Shown piece after piece: positions 1 to 13,882 of a stretch of 48,381 bases of DNA. The DNA is taken from positions 1-48,381 of the forward strand of contig JANBTH010000039.1 of the NCBI GenBank assembly GCA_027578815.1. Reading direction: 5' to 3'. How positions within the stretch are numbered: the stretch's first letter is position 1; each line of letters opens with the position of its first letter. The notes beneath the pieces are model-generated. The model had not been told where the DNA came from. It did no database searches and saw only the letters and a program-made list of their open reading frames with translations. Origin of the DNA: Coemansia sp. RSA 1804. Taxonomy: Eukaryota > Kickxellomycota > Kickxellomycetes > Kickxellales > Kickxellaceae. The position numbers were made by a program, and so were the translations under genes.

Positions 1-391
1 TTTTGCTATTCTTCTAGCTTTCTCTAACATTACGCTATGTGCTTTGGGGCGGCGGCGAGAGAGATGCAGGTTTTTTTGCCCATAAACGGGTTGGGTTCAA
101 TGCTATTGGAGCGAATATCTCCAGACGGGTGGGAAAAAACATTGATGCGCACATGTTTGTATAAAAGGAAAAGGTTTGTGGTGGTGTGGGCCCATTTTTT
201 CTTTCTCCTATTTCTACGCTTTTACATGCTTGCGATATTTTTCTATTCTTTTGTTTTCTTTTGTAGAACATAGCAAACAACTATTATTCTATTACCAGTA
301 TTAGCATTCCAAACTGTAGCTGTCAGTCTACCACCGCCTTTGCCATAGCAACAACACCAAAACTAGACAAAAATAGGACAAAGAAACAGCG
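1..391 (+). promoter_or_regulatory. Upstream region of glycogen synthase, TATA box at 160-167
   Basis: This gene-free stretch precedes the glycogen synthase start at 392. A good TATA box (TATAAAAG) lies at 160-167, about 225 nt before the ATG. From about 185 onward the sequence is T-rich and pyrimidine-rich, then turns A/C-rich just before the ATG, as expected for a fungal 5' leader. Short open frames on both strands between 35 and 280 resemble nothing and I do not call them. A 5'-UTR intron cannot be excluded. Confidence 0.55.
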
Positions 392-3128
392 ATGCGCGAC
401 GTTAGCCAGCCGCTTCTGTTTGAAACGTCATGGGAGGTTGCCAACAAGGTTGGCGGGATCTACACCGTGATCAAGACCAAGGTTCCGGTCACAGTGCAAG
501 AGTACGGCGACCGGTACCATCTGACGGGGCCGTGGAACCGGTTCTCGGCGCATGTGGAGGTTGAGGAGATGGAGCCGGACAACGCAGCCATCAAGGCGGC
601 GATTGACTCGATTACCGCACAAGGAATCCAGGTGCTGTATGGGCGGTGGCTAATCGATGGGGCGCCGCGGGTCATACTGTTTGATATTGGGTCGGCAGCG
701 TACAAGCTGGACGAGTGGAAGGGCGATGTCTGGCGTGTTGCCGGAATTCCATCGCCGCCCAACGACACCGAGACAAACGATGCCATCATCCTTGGGTACC
801 TGAACGCCTGGCTCTTTGAAGAGGTAGAGTGTGCTTGTTACTATGTGTTTCTTTTTCATTGTGCTTAGACTATTATCTGGAGTGCCATCTGGAGTATCCG
901 GCATGTCGATGGATCGATAGATCGATGGCAAGGAGAGGGGAGGGGGCTCCCTGAGCCATTCTTGTCCCATCCGATCGATTCTACTCTACTCTATCTCCCC
1001 CCTGTCCGCTGCTTTCTGTGTTTCGCTTCTTTTTTTCCCTGGCGCTGACGCAACAACCAAACATGCTTTTCTTCAATTTCCTTCCCCCCCAATGCATACG
1101 CCCAAGAGAGGGAAAAGCGCGAAAGGCGTGGGATTGCGCATACACTTGCATTGTTTCTCTTTTTCCTTTCTCTCCCCCCCATCTGGCTTTGCCGAATGCA
1201 GGAGAGCTTGTTGGGCTCGACAAGGCATTGAGTGAATGCAGGGCCGGGACAGAACTCAAGAAGGCATTCAATGAATGCGCCGTATCTTGCATCCATCTAT
1301 GATGGCCGAGCGAGCGAGCGAGCAGGCGGTTGCTGGATAGCTCTCCCCCAAAAGGCGTCTCTTGTTCAAACAGCTCTCAACGTCATCACAATCAATATCA
1401 TCATCATAATCGTAATTGTCATCATCACCATCGTTTCCTTCGCCTTCTTCTTCTTCTTCCTTCTACTGCTACATGCAATTGTAGGTTGCAAAGTTCGACA
1501 CCACGCACGCAGTCATTGCGCAGTTCCACGAGTGGCAGTCGGGCGTGGGTGCGGTGCTCTGCAACAAGCGCAAGATCGACATTGCTACAATCTTCACGAC
1601 GCATGCCACGCTGCTGGGGCGGTACCTGTGCGCGGGCAATGTTGACTTCTACAACAACTTACGCTTCTTCAACGTCGATGAGGAGGCGGGCAAGCGCGGC
1701 ATCTACCACAGATACTGCATTGAGCGTGCGGCGGCACACTGCGTGGATGTGTTTACAACGGTGTCGAACATCACAGCGTACGAGGCCGAGCACCTGCTGA
1801 AGCGCAAGCCCGACGGCGTGGTGCCAAACGGACTCAACGTCGTCAAGTTCTCGGCAATGCACGAGTTCCAGAACCTGCACCAGGTGGCCAAGGAGCGCAT
1901 CAACCACTTTGTGCGCGGCCACTTTTACGGCCACTACAACTTTGACATCGACAAGACGCTGTACTTCTTCACGGCGGGCCGCTACGAGTACCGCAACAAG
2001 GGCATCGACATGTACATCGAGTCGCTGGCGCGGCTCAACGGGCGGCTCAAGGCGTGCAACTCGCCGATAACGGTTGTTGCGTTCATCATCACGCCGGCAA
2101 AGGTCAACTCGTTCACGGTGGAGGCGCTGAAGGGCCAGGCGCTGATCAAGCAGCTGGAGGACACGGTTGACGAGGTTTCCAAGCGCGTGGGGCACCGCAT
2201 CTTCGAGATGGCGCTGCGTGGCAAGGAGCCGCAGATAGAAGATCTGCTGACGGACCAGGACAAGATAGCGCTCAAGCGTCGCGTGTTCTCGCTGAAGCGC
2301 GACTCGCTGCCGCCAATCGTCACGCACAACGTGCAGAGCGACCACGAGGATCCGGTTCTGAGCCAGCTTCGCGCCGTGCATCTGTTCAACAACGACGACG
2401 ACCGCGTGAAGGTCGTGTTCCACCCCGAGTTCCTCAACGCAAACAACCCCGTTATTGGCCTGGACTACGAAGAGTTCATCCGCGGCACGCATCTGGGCGT
2501 CTTCCCGTCGTACTACGAGCCGTGGGGCTACACGCCGGCCGAGTGCACCGTCATGGGCGTGCCTTCTATCACCACAAACCTGTCTGGCTTTGGCTGCTTC
2601 ATGGAGGACAACATCGTCAATCCGCAGGACTACGGCATCTACATTGTCGACCGCCGCCTCAAGTCCGCCGACGAATCCATGGACCAGCTGGCATCGTTCA
2701 TGTTTGACTTTTGCCAGAAGACGCGGCGCCAGCGCATCAACCAGCGCAACCGCACCGAGCGGCTGGCCGACATTCTCGACTGGAAGCGCATGGGCATCGA
2801 GTACATGAAGGCACGCCAGTGTGCGCTGCGTCGCTGCTACCCAGAGTCGTTTGACGATGCCGGCGCATTCTCGCCCTACGATGTCGATGAAGCTGACGGC
2901 GCCGACGATAGCGCTTCCGGCGGCAGACGAGGCAAACTGTCGCGCCCACAGTCGATTCCCGGCACGCCGCTCGTTGGCTCCGATCTGTCAACCTACGATC
3001 TGGCTGCGCTGAGCATCAGCGCCGAGCTCCCCGGCGTCAAGGACCACGAAGAGGACAACGATCTGCGTCCGCCGCTCCAGCTGAAGATGAAGACGCCGCT
3101 GATGACGCCGACCATCCAGACGCCATGA
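392..3128 (+). CDS. GSY1: Glycogen [starch] synthase, two exons (392..823, 1485..3128)
   Basis: Cytosolic glycogen synthase transfers glucose from UDP-glucose to growing alpha-1,4-glucan chains. Joining 392-823 to 1485-3128 gives 691 aa, close to yeast Gsy2 (about 705). The N-terminus carries the GT3-family LLFETSWEVANKVGGIYTV segment. Exon 1 ends at Glu144 and exon 2 resumes with VAKFDT, restoring the family segment before the AQFHEW motif. Downstream are the KRKPDGVVPNGLNV segment, the FPSYYEPWGYTPAE sugar-nucleotide loop (about residues 485-497) and the arginine cluster RRQRINQRNR (about 559-568), which in yeast mediates glucose-6-phosphate activation. The C-terminal RPQSIPGTP (about 631-639) matches the position of the inhibitory phosphorylation sites in fungal enzymes, so control by phosphorylation and glucose-6-phosphate is likely. 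The gene converges on the Furry-like gene 142 bp downstream. Confidence 0.96.
824..1484 (+). other. Intron of glycogen synthase (661 nt)
   Basis: The boundaries are GTAGAG at 824 and TTGTAG at 1479-1484. They are fixed by the protein: the exons join within the conserved segment before AQFHEW without gap or insertion. Stop codons interrupt the frame soon after 824. The intron is long for a compact fungal gene. It contains GATCGAT repeats near 908-925, a GAGC run near 1308-1322 and a TCA/TTC-rich microsatellite at about 1380-1460 that also supplies the pyrimidine tract. The 5' site is weak (GTAGAG rather than GTAAGT). No branch point stands out. Confidence 0.85.
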
Positions 3129-3270
3129 CGAGAGGGAGCCTCTCCTTTCTGCCGCTTTTTACTATTATCATCTCCTTATGTCCTTTTCTGCATAAATCTT
3201 ATATTCTTGGAGGCTCCCGGGCAAGAAAAAAAACCCACACACAATGAAAGACTAGTAAAAGAAAATTGAT

Positions 3271-6200
3271 CTACGAACAGAGCAGCGCCTCGTCCAGCTC
3301 CTTGTCAAACTGGTCCAGCTCCGCCAGCAGGTCGTTGCTGCCGCCATCGCTTGATTCGTCACTGCTGTGTTCAGAGTTAGACTTAGAGGAAGAGGAAGAT
3401 TCTCCTGGGCGCTCAATGTCTGAGCCGCCAGCTGAGGATAGCCTCCGCTCGGGGATGTTGAGAACCGGCATCTCCGGCGAGACAGAGCGCGCAGTTACCA
3501 GATCCAAATTCAGATCCATTCCGAGGTCCACATCGACCTCCTGCGACAGTGGCGGCTCCTCTGATGCGCCGCCGTCCGTCCAATCCCCAGTTTCCGATGT
3601 ATCCGCATCAATGTCTATAGAATGCGTCGGCGTGGTGGGCTCGACGCCCAAAGACACGATATGGTAGAGCGCGGCACGCGCAGCGCCGAGGAGGACATCT
3701 GGATCCGTCTCGTACCACTTTAGAGCGCTGCGGGTTCCATAGTCCCCCGATCTTGTGCGGCTGGCTAGCGCTGACTGCGGGTGGTTATGGCTATGCTGGT
3801 AAAGCTGTGAACTATCATCGAACCGCTGCAGCAGGATCTGAAGCACCTGCGACGCCTTGTCAGAGATGGGTCGGGCCACAATTGTCAGATCAAACAGGTG
3901 TCGAAGACTGGCCGCCATGGCCGGGTCAAGGAACTGATGTGTTCCATGGTGCTGCGCGGAGCTAGCATCTGCCCCGCCAGCATGGCAAGTGTTAGCATTG
4001 CTGCTGCTGCTGGTACTACTAGAGTCGCTGCTTGCCAGGAGGACGTTGTAAAGAAGCTGCAGACACACATCAAGCCCCTTCAGTTCAGCCGCATAGCCCG
4101 ATGCAGCATCTGGAACAAGCCCAGACACATGGGGCCCTGTTAGCTGACGGCCGGGATCTGGCACGCAATAATACTGGTTGCCAAAGATGCGCGCCGCCTG
4201 GTCATCGCCAATATGCCGAAGCGCAACCTTCACGCGCGTCGACGGCTTCAGGAAACGCAACAGAATGCAAACAGTCTCCGCCACGCAACGCTGGCCTCCG
4301 TACTCGGCGACCGCATAGCCGAGCCGTCCGACGATGTCGCGCACCAGGTCACTCACACATGGCTGCTGATGCAAGAGCGATGTGTCGTCGGCAAGAGACG
4401 GAGATGGGGAAGCAGGCGGTGTTGCAAGGCACTTGAGCGCATGGAGGAACTGCAGCGTCTCGCGCTTCTCGTCGCAAGAATCCTTAGCAATGGAATGCGA
4501 GCACTGCGCGAGGAATGCCAGAAACCGCTCGTGGGCCATCCTGCCCTCGGACGCCTTCTCTCGATCACTGTGGCCGTCGGCTGTATTGCTGCTGATGTTG
4601 CTGCGCACGCTGTCGTAGCTCTGACTCATTCGCAGCGACACACTCGAGTCGTTTGTGGTCTCTGCCACCTCCGCTGGCGGTGTTTCAGGCACGGCTGCCA
4701 AGCCTGGGTCCGCAGAATGCAGGTCCTCTCTGCTTCCATCCGCGTCCTTGGGCTTTGGCGTCTGGCTAGCCGAGCGGGGCCGATGCCGCCGGAACATCTG
4801 AAGCCGCGACGGCGACTCCTTCTGCGCTGGCGATGCTTCCTTTTGCACCGACGGGCCCGATGACGAAGACAACGACGATGCCACCGATACCAACGACGGG
4901 CTACCGGCTGAGTTGATAGCTGCGCCAGGCAATGGCGATGACGATGGCACAGGTTGGATTGCTGCCTTATCCTTCTCCTCTTGTTGCTGTTGCTGAGCGT
5001 TGCCGCCCCTCGCACCGCCAAACATAAGCCCAAGCGTCGAGCCGAATGCGTTTGCAGAAAAGCTGGGCGCAGGCGGTCTGCGCTTGGCTTTGGCGCCGTT
5101 CTGAATGTTCTTGCCTTGCTTAGCGCTGCCATCGGTGGAGTCGTTGTCCGGAGCACCAGAATGAGGACTTGCAGGAGAACCAGTCTGTTCCTGTTCCTGC
5201 CCTTCGGATGCAGACAACTGAGCCGCCGCCGGCGTGTTGTTAGGTCTACTGTATCTGCTGCTGTCAGTGATGCTGGCTTCAATGATAAGAGATGGGACAT
5301 GAGCAACCAGCACCAGCATCGGCACCAGACGATGATCCCTGCAGAGACAGCTTCCACTGCCAGTGGTGCCGGCGCCGGCCAGTGCGTGGTACTTGAATGT
5401 CGCGCGTAGTAGAAGAAGGCACCGATCCCTGCAGGCCGCATACTCAAGCCCGCGGAGAAGCGCATAATGGTAGCCGCACGTGCACGCGTAACTGGAGTCG
5501 CCTGTGCGGTCGGCAACAAGGCGACGGAATTCGGGCTCCTCGTGTGCAACGAGCGGGAACACGCGCTCAAATATACTAAGCGCAATTGCGTAGACAGAGG
5601 CCGACTGCGCGGTGCGCATCAGCACAAGGCTGGTAGCCAGGAGATCGGCCTTGATAGCCTGGTCCTCAGCGCACATCCGCGCCGCCAGCGCCGCGGTCTG
5701 CTTCAGCGCAGCAAGCACGGTTTCCGCAAACGAAACGATTTCGGCGGCTGGGTCGCCAACAACGTTAGAGAGCCGATCCACGAGCCGCAGCACCATCTGC
5801 TGCGTCGGCGTGATGACAAGCGAGCCGCCGAACCGCGCCTCCGCAACAAGCGCGCTGAACACCTGCTGCGCCAGTCCAGCAAGCGCTCGTACCGGACATC
5901 CCATCGCCCACTGCACCGCCGCATCCGCCCACTCCTGCGCGCACCCTGCGTGCCGTCCGCCAAACAGCCGGCTCAGGCTGGCCACAAATCGCTGCAGCGT
6001 TGCGCGCTCCCTGGCTGCGCTCTCGACGATCTCGGATCCCGCGCTTCGTCTCGATGTTGCCGACGACCGCCGCTTGGGACCCATCGCCGCCATAATCACA
6101 GGGCTGGCACTGCCGTGGCTGCTGGCGTCGCTGTGTCCTGCATTACCAGCAGAAACAGAAGATTTCTTGAATCCGCCGCCGCCACCGCCTATTATTGGTA

Positions 6201-9200
6201 GCAGCGCATGTCTGTTCGCCGGCAGCAGTCCCAGAGAGCTAGGATCAATAGCGGTGCCACCAGGCTGATCAAAGGACCTAACTGTCGGGTCGTTGGCGGC
6301 TCCATCGTTTGGAGACGGCGGCTGCGAAAGGGCGGCTGGGATGTCAGCAACATCAGCAACCAGCGAGGGATCGGCCACATCGATGCTGTTGCTGTTCCGC
6401 AGACCAGACAGGCGCTTGCGTGCCGTCTCACCGCCGTCCCTTCGGCTGTCGTCATCGAGTTCTCTGCTGCTTGTCGATACTGCGCTTTCTCCAAACGCGC
6501 CAAACTCGGCATCCCGGCCATCCGGCGACCGAGCCGACTCACGCGGCTGCGGAATAGTAGGCGACCAGCCATGGAACAAGAAGTCGTTCGAATCATTCAG
6601 CGCACGCGCCGCATCCTGGTGGCCAGAGGGCGACGTCGCAGCTTGCGCAGCTGTCTGGCGCAACGCAGAGGGGTCGACGTTGCCGAATCCAGCGGCGCAC
6701 TCATCGCTACGCAGAACATTGAGCGCAGCATGCGCGGCGTCGTTGGCTATGTAGCTGAGATCAACAAGCGGGACAAGACGAGTGCCGCCGCTGGCAGCAT
6801 GATGTCGCGCGCCATACGTCAGCGCAATACAGTGTGCGCGCTCGGACGCTACGAGGTTGACAAGCACTGTGCGTGCCGCGTCCCGAACCCACTGCTCCGG
6901 ATGCGCAAGCAGAAACAGCGCTGGCGGCAGGACTGGAAGCGATCGGTACTGCTGCACCAGCTGGTCGGAGCATTCGTACGATATTGCGCCCAGATAGAAC
7001 ATTGCCAGGGCTCCAGTCGATGCCAGCGGTCGCGCAGAGTGGTCTGCAAGCTGGGCTGTCAGGAACGGGATCTCCGATGCCCACGGCTCGCTGGGCAGCG
7101 CTTCGCCCTCGGCATTCTGCGCCAAAATATCGTCAACATACAACATACCATTGTACTCGCTGCCGCTGCTGCTTCCTTCGCCTATCGGCATAGCCGCCGC
7201 TGGCTGGACGGTTTCCTGAACAAGGTTGCGGATGAGCTGCGAGCCGTGCGAAGATCGCGTGAAAAACACAACAATGCGCCGCACAAAGCCAAGCAGCGTG
7301 GGGCTCCAGAGGCGCATGAGAAGCCCGGTAAGGTACCGCATTGCAATCCATATGTTTGCAAGCTCAGCGTCTGTGCGGTTGTTTTCGCGATGATGGTGGT
7401 CCACAAGCGCAAGCCAGAGCCCCTGCATATCCGCAAGAGAGCCCAGATCAGCCTTGACTGTCATGTACAGCATGCAGCGCAGAACAAGCAGCGACTCGTG
7501 GGCTAGCGGCGCCGGATGCAGACTGAATTCGCACAGGGTTGAGGCCCCAGGAGGCACGGCTGCTACCTTCAGCCTGATTTTTGCTAGCCAGGGACGCACA
7601 ATGACCTGCAGCGCACTGAATCGGCCGCCATATGTGCTTTGCGTGTGGATCTGGCGCACAACCTCGAGCAGAACGTCCGGGGAATGCGCGCAAAATGCAT
7701 CGGCCACTGCTTCAGTCAAGCGTATCGCAGCAGCCGACGCAATGGCCGGAATGTCGGACACGATGCTGGGACCAATCCGGTCAACCATCGCCAGACAGTT
7801 CTCGACTGACATGTGTGAGCAAAGCACACGCAGAATCAGCAGCGCCTGTCGCCGGATCTTGTGTCGCTCAGACTGCAGCTGGAACATCACAAGCGGCAGC
7901 AACGACGCAGTGTAGGCAACCGACAATGTGCGACCCGTGCTGTTAGCAAGCGCTGCGCTCAGGGCACTCAGATAGCCAAGCGCAATTCTGTCTGTCGAAA
8001 GCGTGAGCGGTGCTGCAGTCGCAGTCGCAGCAGCAGCAGAGGCGAGAGGAGGCTGCTGCTGCTGTGAGCCGAGCACCAGACCCAATCCAGATGTCTGGCG
8101 GGCTTTAGTCGACGGCGTAGCGGCAGCAAAGCCATTGTTGACGCTGCTGACCACGGAGATGCCATACGCCAGCTGAATCAGCACACGCACCATCGCAGTA
8201 TCGTCGGGAGCGGCAGCAACCGTCCACTGCACCGCGCGCTGGCCAATGCGCTGCACACGCGGATCCGGATGATTGAGCGCGTCCGAAACCCACATAAACA
8301 GCGTGAGCTTCTCGCGCGGTCCGCCAGGGTCGGCAAGCGCTGCAGCATCCGGTCTTGGTGCAGCCCGGCACAGCACGGCCATTGCGCGCATAGCCGCAAT
8401 GTTAAGCAGGAACCAGTCCTCGTCAATCGTCGCGGCCACTCGCGCCCGATCACTCGACGACTTGATTTGATCCACCGCCACGCCTACCATGCGCAGCTGC
8501 GCTTCGCGTGTGCTGTCGGCGTAACGGCCAAGTCCGCACCAGCGCTCAAGGAGCTGGTACACTCCGCTGCGTGTCTCGTGTGTGAAGGAGGCTGCTGCCG
8601 ACCGTGCTTCTTGTCCTCCTCCTGCCGCCGCCGCCGCAATGCTGTTGTATAGCGTTTCCACCAGGCCGCTGAAATGAATACGCAGTGACTGGTGCTCGCT
8701 GTCTGAAAGCGCTGCACTGTCGGCAAGAACTGTCTTCGTCTCGCGCACATACGATACCAGCTGCGCAACGGCATTGTCGTCGTGCCACAGCCGATGTCCG
8801 CTGGCATCTGTGGTGTGCAGCTGGCGGGCAACATGCTTGTATATCTGTGCCAGCGACTGGCGCAGCAGTCTGCGTCTGTTTTGGTTGGCGGAACCGGTAC
8901 CTGTTCCTGCCGCTGCCGCTGCTGCCGCCGCTGATGCTGCTGCTGCGGCTAGTGCTGCGGGGTTTCCGTGGATGTGCCCATGAGCAGAAGAGTCAAAGCT
9001 GCGTGGTCTGCGCGCATGAAATGATTCTGCTGCATCTGAAGCAGACTCAGAGGCAGGGCTGGACGCAGCAGCAGCAGCAGCGGCCGCTGCCGCCGGACTA
9101 CCAGACAGCGCGCTAATTCCCGGCTCAGCTCCGGCAACATGCAGATAATTGCGATGCGCGGCCAGAGCTGGAGCATCGTCAAACAGCGACTCAGCAAGCG

Positions 9201-12200
9201 GCCTTAGCTCATGCATCAGTGCGCGCAAGTGCGTTGCTGGTGTGTTGCTTAGCGCGAAAGCAGTCACACATCGCAATGGCGCATTGTCGGACCGCAGAGC
9301 AACACCAACAATACGAACTAGCTGTGCAACCGTGGTCAGTCCAATGCCTTGCTCCTGCTTGCTACTACGCGAGCTCGACTTTAATGGCGCCAGCTTGCGG
9401 GCTATTGACTTTGCAAGCCTGCTGCGTCCTCCTCCGCCACCGCTGCCGCTGCTATTACTGATACCCAGTGCACCCGCATCGTTGTCATAGATTCCCCCTC
9501 CCATACCGCCATTGGCACCTATTCCCGATGCTAGATTAGCACCACCAGAACTAGCATTAGCCGCAGCCATCGCTGCCACATCATCGTCTGACGGCAATGA
9601 AACGACAGCAAAAAGCAGAAGACGGCCAAAGGCCATGACAAAGTCCGGACGAAACACAGCCGCCGCCGCCTTGTCGTGGGGGATCGCGGTGCCCAGGCGA
9701 AGAAAAGCCATGCTGCCAGCGCTGCAGCATGCCGCACCAAGGTTGGTTGACCGAATCGACATCTCCGCATACTGACGCATAAGCGATTGCATCTGGTTAA
9801 GACGCTGGCAAACAAGCGTCCGTGCAACTAGCATCGTCTCCGGCGCCATTGAGCTGACGCGCCGAACAAATGCTGGAAAATGCTGGTCCCACACGCACAT
9901 ATCCTCGTCACGCATACTGGCTGCCATTCGCCCAAGAGGCTGCGTCGCCGGCTGCGCTTTGGCATAAGACGACTCGAAGTTCTTTGCGCTTTCGCCAAAC
10001 GGTTCCTCGCAGAACTCCTTTTCAAGCGACTGGGGCTTTGCTGGAACTGGGACATTGAGTATGTCGTAGGCGCACTGGCTGCCGCGGAACACCCATCCGC
10101 TTCCCTTTGGCGGTTGGGGCTCGCTGACTACAAAGATCCGCCGCACAATGCCTGCCTGGTAGAGCACATTCACTGCCAGCCGCCGCACACGGACGCTGCT
10201 TGAGCATAGCAGCGCGACTCCGTTCGCTTCAACTGCGCAAACAAGTCGCATCCATTCCGGAATACTGTATCCGCCAATTGCAGCCTCCTGGTATCCATCG
10301 TCTGCTGTCGAACCGTGTGGGCCACTAGCACTTGCATCTTCACCACCACGTCTGCTGCTAGTGCTTCTTGTTTGGTCTGGAATTGTGTTTACTGTTTCCT
10401 GATCTGGCCCAATAGAAACGGGCTTCTCACTTTCTGCTCCCAAGCTTCTATCTTTATGCGGGAACCCTGTCTCCACCAGATACTCATACAAGGACATCTC
10501 CAGGTAGTTGATCAGATCGAGATAGAAATGCAGAAATCCGCCATTGAGGACATGCGATGCCGACCCTGATGTTCTCTGAATAGATGTGCGAAGTCTGGCC
10601 GCCTTGGTGTCCAGAGCAGCAGCTGCTGCCGCAACTGCCGCAGACGAAGGCTCAGCGCCAATGTCAGAGTCTCCATTATCGTCATCATCGGCGCCTGGAG
10701 CCAGAAAGGAACCGCCATCGCCACCACCAACAGCAGAAGTAGCTGCTCCACCACTACCACCACGCCGCCACATGCTGACTTCGTCGAGAAGCATACCGGC
10801 GTTGCTTCCGTTGCTGGCGGTGCTTAGACTTGCCATATGCGCAAAGCGTCGGAACCCGCTGCTCTCACCAGCACCGATAATCGGCAAGTCATAAGTCAGC
10901 GAGCTCAGGGCATCCGACAGAGAATCGCCTGGCTGTGCAAATGATACGCAGGACTGTGCGTCCTGCGAGAAGATTCCGCCAGCGAGGATTTCGCCAAACC
11001 TCTCGTCAGTCGCGCGCAAGAGCTGTGTTGCACGGATCACGGCCTGCTTGATGCCGTCAAGACGCTCTGCCTTTGTGGTGAAAATGGACGCCTTGCTACT
11101 TGTACTCGCTTGTTCAGCCCCAGAGGATACTGTTGTGGTTGGGAGGAATTTGGACGGATCCAACATATTTAGCAGGCATCTGCGCGACACGGCAGCCAGC
11201 GGCTGGTCGACATGCAGCACGTTCTGCACCAGACTGTCTATCAGTTTTCGCGAGTCTGTTATTTCCCAAAACGCCTGTGCGCGCGGAATATTGCGCGCAT
11301 AGGTTGCCAGCAGATCCACATACACTTGTCGTTCGGGCGGATAGTGTGCTGCTGTTTGGCGGATAGTTGCTGCCAGAACCGACGCAATATCGACAGAGCG
11401 GCTGCCTGGATTGCTACCTGTGCCAGCTGCGTCGCTCTGTGGATCCAAGTAGTAGCTTTCAGCCATGTCGTCGCCCACATCCAGTGCTCTTGAGGCGGCG
11501 GCAGTTTGAGCGGATCCTTGTTGTAATTGTCTAGCCGCCGCCGCTCCGCTGCTGCTGACACCTGCGCCGCTGCTGCCTATGACAACATTGCTGCCAACTC
11601 CAGAACCTACAGATCCATTTCCAGAGCTCATGTCGCCGCCGCTGCCGCCCGCACCACTACCGGATACCAGTGCACTTGACGATACACCGGCTGTGTGCGC
11701 AGCATGCAGCGCTCCCCGATGGTCCTTGTAGCCGCCGGCTGCGCCCGACGTAAGAATCATTGTGTTTTCAATATTGAACTGCAGTCCCGACAGCACAACA
11801 GACGAGAACGGAGGAATCGTGCGCGTCAGTCTCCACAACCTGTCGTCAGCCAGAACATAGTGCCCAAACACTGGATAAAGAACCGTGCAGTATCGCGTAA
11901 CTACGCCAACCGCCGTTCTCAGCGCAGTGCGGATGTTTGCAGGCAGACGACTAGTGCTTATTGCGCCAGTAACGACCTGGTCCTTTTTTGCATTGCCAGC
12001 ATCGATGCCAGCGCTGCCCTTTCCTCTGTCGTTGTTGCTGCTACCAGCTACGCCGTGCTTGGTTCCCCCTCCGCCGCCGTGTCTGGAGCGCACTCCATCG
12101 GGAAGTCCAGATGACGCTGGCGCACTTGTGCCTGCTGCTGATGATGTTCCTCCTTTATCACTAGACTCGCCGCGGCCTCCCAGCGCAGAAACACCTATGC

Positions 12201-13820
12201 CAGAGACTGCGGCCGCTGAGGAAAGGCCGGTGCGGGTAGCAGCAACAACGCTGAAACAGTCCAAACCGCTCAGCTGGCCAACGCCGGGAAATGGCGGACG
12301 AAGCGCCGGCGTCTTGTCGCCTGCGGCAGAATCATGGTCGCCGTCGCCTGCGCTTGTGGCGGCAATTGCAGCAACGCCAACAAGCGCCTGGAACGCAATG
12401 GCCACCCGCGCAGGATTCAGCGTATCGAGAATCGGCGCAGCGTCAGCAATGTCCCGCGTAGTGCCCGGCCATCCGCTGTCGATCTGCAGCATGCCCTGGA
12501 GCAGCTGGCGCATCGTGAAGTCAAAGTTGTAGCAGGCGGCACAGACAAGAAAGTACTCAAAGGCCGCATGCGGCACGGTCTTAGGCCAGGCGTGCAGCTT
12601 GGTCGCAGGAAAGAATATACGCGAAAGAGAGTCGATTCGGCGAAGCACGACGGAGGCGGCCTCTGGGTAGCGGAACAGATACACCCACAGCATCCGCAGA
12701 ATCGCATCCATCGACACGTGGCGGAACTGCTTATCCTTGAGCCGCTGGATGCAGAACTCTAGCAGCGAGAGCCAGCGCTGGTGGAACGCCTCCCGCCTGC
12801 TGATGCACAGCGTTGCGGCGGCAAGCGGGAAGGCTACGGTGACATGTCGCACCTTTGCTGCCATCTTCATGGCTTTTGTGTAGATTATGTCGATTGCCTG
12901 CACCAGCTCTGGAAGGTTGACTTCGACGTCGACTACTGCAGCCATTGGCATCAGCAGCTCGGTCAGAAGTGTTGCCCAAGCATGCTTGAGCCGCAGACTC
13001 CCGGTGGTGCGCGAGTAGAACTTTGCGCAGCTCAGCAAGAAGGCCGAGCTTTCCTCGAGCGCGTCGATCGGATACACACGCAGCCGCAGAAACCGCATGT
13101 TGTGCAGCAAAATGACAATTCGCTCATCGCCGCTGCCGCTGACCATTGGAATCCGCTCGAGCTCTGCAATGAACCTGTCGCTCATAGACGCAAACCGGAT
13201 CTCCGATATCCGTCCAATGAGCCGCGCATAGAGATCCTGGATCTCGCGTCTGTTCTGCGACTTGCGGAGATTGGCGGTGTTGACCTGCTTGACCTGGCTA
13301 AACACCAGCTCCTCTAGTCGGTCGCCCAGATCGCCCTCGAGGTGCGACGCATCCAGCTGTGACACAACCGCACTTAGCGCGCGACAAAGTATGTAGACCG
13401 ATACCAGCGACCTGCGCTCCTTGACGACGTAGCGAGAGCGCGGCAGCAGCGCAGTCTGGTGCGATCCGTGCTTGTTTCCCGGCTCCAGCGTGTTCAACCC
13501 ATCGAGCGGGTAGTCGTCTGCTGCGTCAATCGTTGTTTTGCGCCACACAAGAAGCAGCTCGATTATCACCCGCGGACGGCGTCTCGCGAGGCTTCCCAGC
13601 TTCTCGAGAGTGCGATCGAGTGTGCGGTCGGCGCCTTGCTCCAAGTATCTGGCCAAGTCTGGTTCACGATCGTGACGCAGCTCGACAATTGCGTCGATCT
13701 TGGCGGCTGCTCTGCGTCTGAACTCCTCGTACATCATGCGGATTGCCTGCTGCTCGATGCTTGTGCTTCCCGCGCCGTACCTCCCGCCTGCCGCCTCCTG
13801 CTGTGCCTCGGTTGTCCCGC

Positions 13821-13882
<62 letters not shown>

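Noticed and set aside
1659..2492. 277-codon minus-strand frame opposite glycogen synthase exon 2
   Set aside because: Val/Leu/Arg-rich shadow of a strongly conserved exon.
4213..12979. Many plus-strand and minus-strand frames of 60-430 codons inside the Furry-like gene
   Set aside because: All lie within the 3691-codon frame and are low-complexity or Arg/Ser-rich, as expected from its codon bias.
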